64,000 bases of DNA from Methanobacteriota archaeon (lineage in GTDB: Archaea; Thermoplasmatota; Thermoplasmata; RBG-16-68-12; JAJISG01). Position numbers and translations under genes: made by a program. Below the pieces are notes generated by a model. The model was not told the DNA's origin and did not search any database. It was given only the letters and a program-made list of their open reading frames with translations. The stretch covers positions 1 through 64,000 of the forward strand of contig JAUVFR010000004.1 in the NCBI GenBank assembly GCA_030594205.1, given 5' to 3'. Positions 34,514-42,213 of this stretch are shown in pieces. The number at the start of each line of letters is the position of its first letter. Position 1 is the first letter of the stretch.

Positions 34514-35304
34514 CCCCTCGTATCGTTGTCTCCCTGAAGGTGGTCCCGAAGCCGGAGGAAGTCAGTCTGAATCCGGAGACGAGAACCCTGGACCGGGCGG
34601 GCGCGGAGAACGTGCTGAACCCCCCAGACAAGAACGCCCTCGAGGTGGCCCTGGGACTCAAGGACACCCACGGCGGCACGGTCACACTCGTCTCCATGGG
34701 ACCGCCCCTGTTCAAGGACTACCTGGAGCTCTGCCTTGGCATGGGAGCCGACCAGGCGATCCTCCTAAGCGATCGGCTCTTTGCGGGCGCAGACACGTAC
34801 CCAACCTCTCTCACCCTGGCCCGGGCCATTCAGAAGCTGGGAGGGTACGACCTGGTAATCTGTGGGGAGGAATCCGCCGATGCCAGCACCGGACAGGTGC
34901 CACCCGGCCTGGCAGAGTGGCTCGGTGTCCCTCAGATCACCTTCGTGGACGAGGTCCGAGTCCAGGGAGACACCGTCATCGCCCGGCGGGCCCTGGGATC
35001 TAGCTACGAGGTGTTGGAAGCTGAGATGCCTGCCGTCGTATCTGTCGTGGTGGGCTCCAATGAGCCACGGTTCCCTGATTTTGACCGGGTGGAGGCGGCG
35101 GCCAAGTCCGGATGGGTGAAGGTATGGACCGCCGCGGAGCTCGGCCTGCGGGATGACGAGGTGGGCCTCAAGGGTTCCTACACCATCGTGCACGACTTGG
35201 TGGAAGGGGAGCCCGTCGAGCGGAAGCGACACTTTCTCCAGGGAAGCTTAGAGGAGAAGATTCGGGCCCTTGCGGAAGCGCTGGAGCCCTTCTTGAGGCC
35301 CTGA
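34510..35304 (+). CDS. etfB: Electron transfer flavoprotein, beta subunit
   Basis: 264 residues. ETF beta with VVSLKVVPKPEEV, LNPPDKNALEVALGLKD, VTLVSMGPP, LGMGADQAILLSDRLFAGADTYPTSLTLARAI, and the nucleotide-site motif VICGEESADASTGQVPPGLAEWLG. The protein ends at a TGA at 35302. Whether it belongs to the bifurcating class cannot be read by eye. It is the last gene of the KOR-Hdr-ETF operon; the ATG overlaps the etfA stop by 4 nt. Confidence 0.93.
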   Translation: MTPRIVVSLKVVPKPEEVSLNPETRTLDRAGAENVLNPPDKNALEVALGLKDTHGGTVTLVSMGPPLFKDYLELCLGMGADQAILLSDRLFAGADTYPTSLTLARAIQKLGGYDLVICGEESADASTGQVPPGLAEWLGVPQITFVDEVRVQGDTVIARRALGSSYEVLEAEMPAVVSVVVGSNEPRFPDFDRVEAAAKSGWVKVWTAAELGLRDDEVGLKGSYTIVHDLVEGEPVERKRHFLQGSLEEKIRALAEALEPFLRP

Positions 35305-35428
35305 ATCGTTCTCTTTCCCTCGGGAGACCGGCTCCACATCATGGATGGGTTGGCGAGCCGTGATCACGACGGTTGACAGTAGCCGTTTCCGCCCGCGGTG
35401 AACCCCTCCTCGCCACACCCATCCGAAG

Positions 35429-36079
35429 TCAATCCACCAGGTTCGAGAGCACCTTCCTCATGGCCGCCCGCAGATGGCGCGCGAAGGTGCTCCGGTCGAT
35501 ACCCATGTCGTCTGCAATCTCCTTGGCAGACTTCCTCCGGCGGGAGTCGAAGTAGCCCTCGGAGAGGGCTCTCCTCAACACCTCCTCCTGCCTCGCCGTC
35601 AGGCCGCCGCCCCCCGCCTTCCCGAAGGCAAACCCCCCACTCCCTTGGGAGGTAATCCTTGCCAACTCAAAACTCGGGTAGTGAGCCTGGACATGATTGA
35701 CCAGGTCTCGGGCCTCGTCTAGGTCCGAGACCGACACGGAGATTGTCTCCAGGCCTCCCGCCGCCAACACCCTTGAGGGCATCCACCCATCCTGGGCCAG
35801 GACCGTCCGGATGCATCGAAGGGCGATGACCGCTTGGCCCACAATTCTGTCTGAAGCCTCTTCCTTGACCTGAATCTGAGAGATCCCCTCGGCCGTCATC
35901 AGGGCGTCTCGGAACGCCCCTGCCCGCGAACCTCGGACCTCGAAGACCTCCAAGAATGCGTCCCCCGAGGTGCGGGCCATGTCTAGGTACTCGACCTCCA
36001 CATTCTCGAAGTCGCGTGTGAGGCGCACGAGGGGACAGCCGTCCGACGCCACCCGGAACTCGACCAACAGGGACGCCAC
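35429..36079 (-). CDS. HTH-10 (bacterio-opsin activator-like) transcriptional regulator
   Basis: 216 residues. The C-terminal 60 residues are the archaeal HTH-10 DNA-binding domain (LTARQEEVLRRALSEGYFDSRRRKSAKEIADDMGIDRSTFARHLRAAMRKVLSNL). The N-terminal 140 residues match the sensory alpha/beta domain common in this family (VEFRVASDGCPLVRL). GTG 36079 is chosen because a minus-strand CTTCTTTATT box is centred 25 nt upstream; the open frame further upstream is not protein-like. Targets may include the divergent osmC-msrA genes. Confidence 0.88.
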   Translation of the reverse strand: MASLLVEFRVASDGCPLVRLTRDFENVEVEYLDMARTSGDAFLEVFEVRGSRAGAFRDALMTAEGISQIQVKEEASDRIVGQAVIALRCIRTVLAQDGWMPSRVLAAGGLETISVSVSDLDEARDLVNHVQAHYPSFELARITSQGSGGFAFGKAGGGGLTARQEEVLRRALSEGYFDSRRRKSAKEIADDMGIDRSTFARHLRAAMRKVLSNLVD

Positions 36080-36100
36080 ACACGGGAGGAGGAATCCCTG

Positions 36101-36110
36101 AATAAAGAAG
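36101..36110 (-). promoter_or_regulatory. TATA box of the HTH-10 regulator gene
   Basis: Minus-strand CTTCTTTATT lies 25 nt before GTG 36079, which supports that start as leaderless. Confidence 0.5.
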
Positions 36111-36252
36111 GTAAGGGGCGCAGGTAAGGCATGGTCGCCGCCGAGACTCTTGGTCGGCGTTTCTGGGGTTCGCCCTCGACCTATAAGCGCAAGGTCTCGC
36201 GAGAGGCAAGCATTGAAGACACCGGCCGGATGTCGTCTCCTCGAGGAGTACA

Positions 36253-36675
36253 ATGAAGCGACACGCTAGTGCCGTATGGATGGGCGGGCTCCGAGACGGG
36301 AAGGGCGCCTTCTCGACCGAAAGCGGGGTCCTGAAGGGGATCCCCTATTCCTTCTCCACCCGGTTCAAGGATGAACCCGGGACGAATCCCGAAGAGCTCG
36401 TGGCCGCGGCCCATGCCAGCTGTTTTTCCATGGCCCTTTCGGGCGCCCTCGGCAACGCGGGCTTCTCGCCGGAGGACATTGAAACGACGGCCACGTTGAA
36501 TTTCGAGCAGACCGAGACGGGATGGACGACGACCTCAATCAACCTGGAAGTGGTCGCCAAGGTTCCGGGTGCGACAAACGAGGCCTTTCTAGAGGCCGCC
36601 AAGGGGGCGAAGGATAATTGCCCCATCTCGCGCCTGCTGAAAACCGAGATCACACTCAACGCCGAGCTCCTTTAG
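36253..36675 (+). CDS. osmC: OsmC/Ohr-family hydroperoxide reductase
   Basis: 140 residues. OsmC-type thiol peroxidase. The signature helix is TNPEELVAAAHASCFSMALSGAL (peroxidatic Cys), and the resolving Cys lies in KGAKDNCPISRLLK. The N-terminal WMGGLRDGKGAFSTESG is typical of the OsmC subgroup rather than Ohr. It is followed 35 nt downstream by msrA, so the two form an oxidative-stress pair. Confidence 0.94.
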   Translation: MKRHASAVWMGGLRDGKGAFSTESGVLKGIPYSFSTRFKDEPGTNPEELVAAAHASCFSMALSGALGNAGFSPEDIETTATLNFEQTETGWTTTSINLEVVAKVPGATNEAFLEAAKGAKDNCPISRLLKTEITLNAELL

Positions 36676-36710
36676 GGCCCATAAGGCGACGGAGGAGAGG
36701 ACGATCCCAG

Positions 36711-37253
36711 ATGAACGACGAGGGCCTGGAGCCGGCCACACTCGCTGGGGGTTGCTTTTGGTGCCTTCAGCCCCTCTTTGAGGACCTGCGCGGTGTCAAA
36801 AGCGTCGAGGTGGGGTACTCGGGCGGGACCGTCGTCAATCCCTCGTACCAGCAGGTCGGCACAGGGACCACAGGGCACGCGGAGGCGATCCAGATTCACT
36901 TTGATTCGGCCGTCCTCTCGTCCGAAGACCTCTTCAGAGTCTTCTTCTCCATCCACGACCCCACGACCCTCAACCGACAGGGCCCCGACGTGGGACTGCA
37001 GTACCGCTCCGCCATCTTCTTCCACACACCGGCCCAGAAGGACGCCGCCGATCGGGTCATTGCGGAGCTCAATCCGGACGTTTGGCAAGATCCCATCGTC
37101 ACGGAAGTCACCCCCTTCGACGCCTTCTACCGGGCCGAGGAGTATCACCAGCACTACTACCTTCGGAATCCCAATCAGCCGTACTGCCGGGCGATTATCA
37201 CCCCAAAGATGGCGAAGTTCCGGAAGCAGCTTCAGGTGCATCTCAGAAAGTAG
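36711..37253 (+). CDS. msrA: Peptide methionine sulfoxide reductase MsrA
   Basis: 180 residues. Reduces the S-epimer of methionine sulfoxide in proteins. The active site TLAGGCFWCLQPLF holds the catalytic Cys (and a second Cys), with GYSGGTVVNPSYQQVGTGTTGHAEAIQI and the substrate-site YRAEEYHQHYY. It lacks a signal peptide. ATG 36711 follows GGAGGAGAGG by 10 nt. Thioredoxin (21131-21457) is a plausible reductant. Confidence 0.96.
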   Translation: MNDEGLEPATLAGGCFWCLQPLFEDLRGVKSVEVGYSGGTVVNPSYQQVGTGTTGHAEAIQIHFDSAVLSSEDLFRVFFSIHDPTTLNRQGPDVGLQYRSAIFFHTPAQKDAADRVIAELNPDVWQDPIVTEVTPFDAFYRAEEYHQHYYLRNPNQPYCRAIITPKMAKFRKQLQVHLRK

Positions 37254-37340
37254 AGCCCGCGAGCCTCAGTGGACGCGCCCAAATCCCGGGTCTTCCCCGC
37301 CTCCCATGAGGCGTTCGTGAACGTGCTGAATATGGGGGGG

Positions 37341-37350
37341 TGTTTATTTG
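37341..37350 (+). promoter_or_regulatory. TATA box of the 181-residue membrane protein gene
   Basis: TGTTTATTTG is centred 26 nt before ATG 37372, the leaderless distance. Confidence 0.55.
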
Positions 37351-37371
37351 CTGCTGAGGCCTCCGGATCGC

Positions 37372-37917
37372 ATGAACGGAGGGACCACGGAGCCAAGGGG
37401 CGTGTGGACCGGCCGATTCCTTTGGGCAGCGATAATCCAAGGGGGGCTGGCCTTCATCATCATGGCGATTTTCATGTACCTCAACATCTACGGCGAAACC
37501 GGCCAGCAGCCCTCGCGTATCGTTGCAGCAGGGAGCGTCGGAACCTGGCTCTTGGTGGGCTTCAGCGGATACCTGATCCTGATCCTGGCGATAGGACTCA
37601 GCGGGTTCTTCTATCACTATCTGGAGAGCGTCCGAGGTCGCCCCTACCGGAGCTGGCTCGACCGGACCCTTGCCTGGGGGCACCTCGTCCTGATGAACGC
37701 CGGGGCCATCGGGGCGACATGGCTCCTGATGATCGCAGGGTACTCGGGCGGTTCCCACTTACTCACGTCGCAGACACCGCCTCCCGCGGTGTTCGGCGAG
37801 GTGCACGCCCTCATTGAATGGGCCATCGACCCCATCGCGGTCTTCATCCTCGTAGCCGCCCTCGGCGGGCTCCTCGGGGGGCTGGGATACATGAAGGTCC
37901 TCCTGAAGAAGGCGTAG
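37372..37917 (+). CDS. Integral membrane protein of unknown function
   Basis: 181 residues with about four transmembrane helices (FLWAAIIQGGLAFIIMAIFMYL, TWLLVGFSGYLILILAIGLSGFFYHYL, HLVLMNAGAIGATWLLMIAGYSGG, PIAVFILVAALGGLLGGLGYM). Several conserved-looking His residues are visible (FYHYLE, WGHLVLM, VHALIEWAID), which could bind haem or metal, but no family is recognised. The TATA box 26 nt upstream supports ATG 37372. Confidence 0.75.
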   Translation: MNGGTTEPRGVWTGRFLWAAIIQGGLAFIIMAIFMYLNIYGETGQQPSRIVAAGSVGTWLLVGFSGYLILILAIGLSGFFYHYLESVRGRPYRSWLDRTLAWGHLVLMNAGAIGATWLLMIAGYSGGSHLLTSQTPPPAVFGEVHALIEWAIDPIAVFILVAALGGLLGGLGYMKVLLKKA

Positions 37918-37965
37918 CCAGACAGCAACAACGGTCCGGTCCGGGCTCTGCGGGGGGTCTGACGG

Positions 37966-38319
37966 CTAGCCGCAAAGCTGATGCTGGATCCAGATCTCGT
38001 AGAGCGCGTCGCCATGTTGGATCGTCTCCGGCCCCCACACCCCGTAAACGGTCTCTTGGAGGCACAAAGACGAGCGGAGCTGATCTGCCGTCTGGCGAGG
38101 GATTCTGAGAACGGTCGGCGTGGCATTCCCGAAATAATACGCCGCATCCACCTCCTGGAGGACGTTCCGGTGCTCCCGATCGGCGCGTTCCAGCCCCTCT
38201 CGAAGGACCCCTCGAGGGCTCGCCACCTCGCGAGCCTCCCGGGCCCTTGCGCCTGGGGTAGGCGGATGCCGCAGGACGTGGAGGGTAATCCGGCTGTCGG
38301 GGAGCGCGGAGGCGCTCAT
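37966..38319 (-). CDS. Small protein of unknown function
   Basis: 117 residues, not recognised. The N-terminal half is Arg/Pro-rich (ITLHVLRHPPTPGARAREAREVASPRGVL), and the C-terminal half (EVDAAYYFGNATPTVLRIPRQTADQLRSSLCLQETVYGVWGPETIQHGDALYEIWIQHQ) looks like a compact alpha/beta domain. No membrane segment. ATG 38319 is chosen because coding-like sequence begins there; a TATA-like CTTAAAGTA lies about 48 nt upstream. Confidence 0.55.
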   Translation of the reverse strand: MSASALPDSRITLHVLRHPPTPGARAREAREVASPRGVLREGLERADREHRNVLQEVDAAYYFGNATPTVLRIPRQTADQLRSSLCLQETVYGVWGPETIQHGDALYEIWIQHQLCG

Positions 38320-38426
38320 GGGGTGCCTTCCGTGACAGCCTAGGCGTGGCGGGTCTATGTACTTTAAGGTCTGCATATACAAGTCTTTCACAAAGGCCTT
38401 GTTCGGGCAGCATCAATATCGGCCTC

Positions 38427-39551
38427 GTGGCGGTGCGAGCCCCCGAGGGGGCTGCCGGACAGGCCCCCAAGACGTTCGAGGACCTTTTGCGGGAAGTGTA
38501 CGGTCCCGGAAGGTGCACCTTCTGCCTCATCTGCCTCGACGCCTGCGCCCGGGAGGGCTGCGACGCGGCCTCGGTCAGCGGTGACACCTTCGAGTACACA
38601 CCTGCCGAGTGCGCAACGGCTGGCATGTGCTACGTGTCGTGTCCGGAGGTAGAGGCGTTGGATCTGGCCCTCCAGACCAAATACGGGACCCACGACGGGC
38701 CCCTGGGCCGTGTCCTACGAGCGACCTGCCTGACCTCCTCCGCGTGGGCCCCTCGACCCGACGACCGGGGAACCCTCCGCTCCATCCTAACCTACCTCTT
38801 CGAGTCCGGACAAATCGACGCCGCCGTGGTCCCCGCGTCTCCCGGCACGAATCCGACCGGTCATGCCCTCATCCGTCGAGGCGATCCGGTCGATGTGCGT
38901 CGGGGGGATCCATTCCGGAAGCCCCATACCGTGCGCTTCCTGCGAGACCTCTGGCACTCCGAGGGGGAGCCCCTTCGCCTGGCTCTCGTGAGCACCCCCT
39001 GCCAGACCCGAATGGTCCGGAGGATGCAGCTCAACGGAGTCCCGCCGAGTCAAGATGTGGTGCTCATCATCGGGGAGTTCTGCTACGGCGCCCTCTCCAA
39101 CGCCCGGTGGAAGAGGGGCTTCTTCGAGAGGGCCGTGAGTCCCCAGGGTCGCCTCATCGAATCCATCGACGTCCCGGACGATGTTCTCGTTCGTTATTAC
39201 GACGGGACGGAGGCGCGGATCGACCTGGACGATCTCTATCTTGCCTTTGACTCCAGCTGCCTCTCCTGCCTCGATTACTCCAATCGCTTGGCCGATCTGT
39301 CGGTTGGCCGGGCCGGATCTCCGGCGGGGTTTGAGACGGTGCTAGTGCGGACGAAAGCGGGCCTTCGGGCCCTCGAGGGGGCCACGAGCGGGGAATACGT
39401 CCTCGACTGGTCCGCCGTCTTCGGACGCGAAGACCCGGAGACGTTCGCTGGGAGACTCCTCACCGCCGTGGAAGCGAAGCTCCTAGCGAAAGCGCGTCTC
39501 TCCCGGAGGGTGGGCCGAAGGAAGGGTCGACCCGCTCGCTTCCGGACCTAA
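38427..39551 (+). CDS. F420-reducing hydrogenase/dehydrogenase beta-subunit-like (FrhB/FpoF) protein
   Basis: 374 residues. FrhB-type flavin and F420-binding oxidoreductase. The N-terminal ferredoxin region has CTFCLICLDAC and a second set, CATAGMCYVSCP. The FrhB N-domain (FLRDLWHSEGEPLRLALVSTPCQTRMVRRMQ) and C-domain (FDSSCLSCLDYSNRLADLSVGRAGSPAGFETVLVRTKAG) follow. No hydrogenase or Fpo genes lie nearby, so it probably links F420 to ferredoxin or another partner. The start is GTG 38427 (or GTG 38433); the upstream extension to 38346 covers the promoter. Confidence 0.88.
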   Translation: MAVRAPEGAAGQAPKTFEDLLREVYGPGRCTFCLICLDACAREGCDAASVSGDTFEYTPAECATAGMCYVSCPEVEALDLALQTKYGTHDGPLGRVLRATCLTSSAWAPRPDDRGTLRSILTYLFESGQIDAAVVPASPGTNPTGHALIRRGDPVDVRRGDPFRKPHTVRFLRDLWHSEGEPLRLALVSTPCQTRMVRRMQLNGVPPSQDVVLIIGEFCYGALSNARWKRGFFERAVSPQGRLIESIDVPDDVLVRYYDGTEARIDLDDLYLAFDSSCLSCLDYSNRLADLSVGRAGSPAGFETVLVRTKAGLRALEGATSGEYVLDWSAVFGREDPETFAGRLLTAVEAKLLAKARLSRRVGRRKGRPARFRT

Positions 39552-39933
39552 GGACGCCCCCCCCCCCGAACCACATTCCCGATGCCGGCGCCTCGGCTCG
39601 GATCCGGAGCCGGGGGTTCCGGTCTGGCCCCGAGGTACATGGGCAACCAGACGCACACTCAGTCGGAGAGCCGTACAACCGAGGCACGCCCGATGATGCC
39701 GCCCCTCGAACTTCCCGCGGGCGAATCGCCCGAAGGAAGCCGCCCGGAAAGGGCCCGTCCCAGGCGGACGCTGACGGCGTCGTGCAGACCTTCCATCCAT
39801 TGGGTCAGGTCCGGACGGCATTGTGGGCTCGGCCATCGCTGGCTCAGGACGTGGAAGGCGACCCACGTGAAGGCGCCGAGCCTCGCAAGGATCGGCTTGG
39901 GCGGCCCCCTCTACCGACCGGTTCCTTTTGCCT
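39552..39933. other. Intergenic stretch with no supported gene
   Basis: About 380 nt between two convergent transcription units. It begins with a run of C (39546-39557 region). Open frames here are Arg/Pro/Gly-rich shadows on both strands. No RNA gene or repeat was recognised. Confidence 0.5.
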
Positions 39934-40218
39934 TCACACCTGGCTCCGTTGAATGGAGACGAGGATCAGGGCGAATCCGAACGCTCCGATGAAGGCCTCG
40001 GCCGTATGAGCCGCAGACAGGCTCCATCCGAAGAACTCAAAGAGGATGCCCTCCACGACGGCCCCCAGCGTGACAAGAGCGAACCCCGCGGTCAAGGGGA
40101 GGTAGGTGTTCCGGTGGCCCCGAGTCCGGACCGCAAGGCGGAGCCCCCAGAGGGTCACAATGGCCCCCACGCCGACGATGCCGAGGCGCAAGATCACGAG
40201 CGCCGGGTGGTCGGTCAT
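39934..40218 (-). CDS. Small membrane protein A2 (paralog of A1)
   Basis: 94 residues, three transmembrane helices. The C-terminal half (GFALVTLGAVVEGILFEFFGWSLSAAHTAEAFIGAFGFAL) matches A1 (40780-41064) at EG-LFE-GW-L--H--E, which includes a conserved Trp, His and Glu within the membrane. It resembles, from memory, the DUF7521-like small hydrophobic proteins that sit beside HTH regulators in haloarchaea. The ATG overlaps the B2 stop (ATGA). Confidence 0.7.
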   Translation of the reverse strand: MTDHPALVILRLGIVGVGAIVTLWGLRLAVRTRGHRNTYLPLTAGFALVTLGAVVEGILFEFFGWSLSAAHTAEAFIGAFGFALILVSIQRSQV

Positions 40219-40514
40219 CTCCCCTCCCGGGCGTGCCGCAATGACCATCCCCAGCGCACGTTCAGCCAGACGGCGAATCCGAGGAGGACGGCGAAGTGAA
40301 CGCCGTCGCTGGCCTCCGCCCAGGCCGGAGGCACGAACATCCCGAGGAGCTCCGTGAGCATCCAGGCGGAGAGGAAGGCGGAGAATCCAATCCCGAAGCC
40401 CAGGGCGTTCTCCCGGCTGCGGACCTGGCCGCGTCGCATTCGAAGGAGGAACATGGCCAGAGAGAGGGCCAGAAGCACAAGGACAACAGTCTGGAGGACG
40501 GGTTCGAGGACCAT
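40215..40514 (-). CDS. Small membrane protein B2
   Basis: 99 residues, three transmembrane helices (VLQTVVLVLLALSLAMFLLRM, GIGFSAFLSAWMLTELLGMFV, VHFAVLLGFAVWLNV). The central loop before helix 3 has SDGVHFAV. The pattern resembles B1. No known catalytic motif. Third of four small membrane-protein genes packed at 2- to 8-nt distances or overlaps. Confidence 0.7.
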   Translation of the reverse strand: MVLEPVLQTVVLVLLALSLAMFLLRMRRGQVRSRENALGFGIGFSAFLSAWMLTELLGMFVPPAWAEASDGVHFAVLLGFAVWLNVRWGWSLRHAREGR

Positions 40515-40516
40515 GG

Positions 40517-40771
40517 CTAGACCTCTCTCCGAAGCTGCCAGTACACCGCCGCGAAGGCCAGAACGAACGCGGCGGAGAGCGCCTCCACGCTCAAGACGAC
40601 TGCCGGAATTCCGACGAACATGTCGGTGACGTGGAAAGTAACGTGGATGGCCAGAGAGAGGACGAGGAGACCGGCTAGGCGCGCATAGGCGGAATTCGAT
40701 TCCCGCAGTCTCAGGGCAAAGTAGGTGGGTGGCAAGGCAGCCGCAGCGAGAGCCACGATGCTGAGGGGCAC
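40517..40771 (-). CDS. Small membrane protein B1
   Basis: 84 residues, about three transmembrane helices (LSIVALAAAALPPTYFAL, LAGLLVLSLAIHVTFHVTDMFV, ALSAAFVLAFAAVYW). Helix 2 carries two His residues four apart (HVTFH), a pattern that could bind haem or copper. GTG 40771 is the likely start, 8 nt after the A1 stop; a CTG at 40783 is possible. Not recognised. Confidence 0.65.
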   Translation of the reverse strand: MPLSIVALAAAALPPTYFALRLRESNSAYARLAGLLVLSLAIHVTFHVTDMFVGIPAVVLSVEALSAAFVLAFAAVYWQLRREV

Positions 40772-40779
40772 CCAGATGC

Positions 40780-41064
40780 TCAGCCTTTCACGCCCCTCGG
40801 ACGTAGCACGATTGCCAGGGTCACCAGTCCTCCGAGGATGAAGGCGGACTCGACGAGGTGGACGGTGGCGAGATTCCACCCGAGGAGCTCGAAGAGAAGT
40901 CCCTCCAGGAAGGTTCCGATTGCGATGAGGGCAAACCCGAAAGAGAGGGCCAGCATGAGAGAACCGCCGTTTCGCCGATATGCTAGGTACGAGAGGAGGG
41001 CGATGGTCGTACCGAGGATGAGGACAGTCACCTTGGCTGCCACGAGGAGTGGGTGGGCGTCCAC
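40780..41064 (-). CDS. Small membrane protein A1
   Basis: 94 residues, three transmembrane helices (KVTVLILGTTIALLSYLAY, LMLALSFGFALIAIGTFLEGLLFELLGW, ATVHLVESAFILGGLVTLAIVL). It shares EGLLFELLGWNLATVHLVESAF with A2. GTG 41064 shares one nucleotide with the stop of the regulator gene, so regulator and membrane proteins are one operon. Confidence 0.7.
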   Translation of the reverse strand: MDAHPLLVAAKVTVLILGTTIALLSYLAYRRNGGSLMLALSFGFALIAIGTFLEGLLFELLGWNLATVHLVESAFILGGLVTLAIVLRPRGVKG

Positions 41065-41426
41065 TATAGCTCCTCCTGGAAGGAGTGGAAGAGGCGGAAC
41101 ACCTTCTGGACCGCATCGAGGTTGGGGACCGCCGTGATAACCACCTCTCCGGCTTGGAACTTCACGCTCACCTCACGAAACGTCGCCTTGTACATCAGGT
41201 ACTTCTTTCCCTCGGGCGTCAGGACGGTCTGGACCACGGCCAGCAGGCCATCCTTCTCGAAATCGTGGAGCCGTCGGTAGACCGACGAACTGGGGAGGCC
41301 TTCCTCGCGGATCAGGTCCATGGCCGACCGGGGCCGGGTGCTGGTCGCCGCCAGGATCCGCCTACTCTGCTCGTCGGCGAGAGCTCGTAGCAAGGCCTTT
41401 TGCAGCTGGCGGTCCTTGATAAGCAT
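41064..41426 (-). CDS. ArsR-type winged-helix transcriptional regulator
   Basis: 120 residues. A winged-helix domain: LQKALLRALADEQSRRILAATSTRPRSAMDLIREEGLPSSSVYRRLHDFEKDGLLAVVQTVLTPEGKKYLMYKATF, with the recognition helix at SSSVYRRLHDFEKDGLL. No metal-binding cysteines. It heads the operon of four small membrane proteins and is divergent from the CuA-type cupredoxin gene, sharing a TATA region. It probably controls both directions. Confidence 0.85.
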   Translation of the reverse strand: MLIKDRQLQKALLRALADEQSRRILAATSTRPRSAMDLIREEGLPSSSVYRRLHDFEKDGLLAVVQTVLTPEGKKYLMYKATFREVSVKFQAGEVVITAVPNLDAVQKVFRLFHSFQEEL

Positions 41427-41473
41427 GGGAGTTCATTCCCAGCCCTGGGATTCAGCCTGAGGAATCGTCTCCC

Positions 41474-41484
41474 TCTTTTATAGA
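41474..41484. promoter_or_regulatory. Bidirectional TATA element
   Basis: CTCTTTTATAG (plus) reads CTATAAAAGAG on the minus strand. It lies 48 nt before the regulator start (41426, minus) and about 33 nt before ATG 41517 (plus), so it can serve both genes. Confidence 0.5.
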
Positions 41485-41516
41485 TTGGAAGAGAGATTGT
41501 CTAGGTGTGCGAGGAG

Positions 41517-42070
41517 ATGTTGGAAGTGATCGGAAATCGCCCAGGCGATGGGTCTAGATTGGCGTCATCGCCGCCGCTGCGCTGATCACCGGGACCACTG
41601 CGGCGTTGCTTCTGGCACCCTCGACCCCGCAGCGAACCTTTACCGTAATGGCCTACCACTGGGGGTTCGCCGTCTACGACGAGAAGGGGAATGAGGTTCC
41701 CCAAATCGAAGTGGCTCCGGGAACGCAGGTGACCCTTGAGATACTCGCCGGCGCGTCCCTCGATCACGACGCCCATCATGAGATGATGGAGCGGACGATC
41801 GAGGCGTGGGCCGACAACACGGAGTACGGCGGTAAGCCCGCGATGGAACTCCACGAGCTCATGGAGGAAGCCGAGGCGGCAGGCCTGAATGATCACCTCG
41901 TGACCATCGCCGCGTTTGGCGTCTCTGTCCTGACTGACCACGAATCATCGGAACCCGTCCGTGTGACCTTCGTCGCCGACCAGACAGGGACCTTCGACAT
42001 CCGATGCATGGGCCTGTGCGGCTGGGGCCACCAGTTCATGGTCCTGGAGGGCGGATTGGTCGTCGGATAG
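41517..42070 (+). CDS. CuA-type cupredoxin with a frameshifted signal peptide
   Basis: The open frame from about 41558 to 42070 encodes a cupredoxin: HWGFAVYDEKGNEVPQIEVAPGTQVTLEI, then VTFVADQTGTFDIRCMGLCGWGHQFM. The C-x3-C-x3-H-x2-M spacing equals the binuclear CuA site of cytochrome oxidase subunit II (Glu between the cysteines replaced by Gly). The hydrophobic export segment (IGVIAAAALITGTTAALLLA) has no ATG, GTG or TTG before it in frame. ATG 41517 opens another frame (LEVIGNRPGDGSR) that would join perfectly if one base near 41556-41558 were read twice. So either a one-base deletion, an ATT start at 41558, or a frameshift is present. The only standard start in frame, TTG 41606, would remove the helix. 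Confidence 0.75.
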
Positions 42071-42213
42071 GCGGGGACACCCGCCCCTTTTCCCTTTCTG
42101 TCACACCTCTGGCGGAGCCCTGCCGTGAAGTACGAGGGAGAGTCCGTCTCCCTCGGATGATCCCGTGGGTTAAGGGGATTCTAGGTGTTGTCCTTGACGC
42201 CTTCCCCTGACGA

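Noticed and set aside
39483..39866. 127-codon minus-strand open frame in the gap near 39.7 kb
   Set aside because: Arg/Pro/Gly-rich, no promoter or ribosome-binding site, and it overlaps the end of the FrhB-like gene in antisense.
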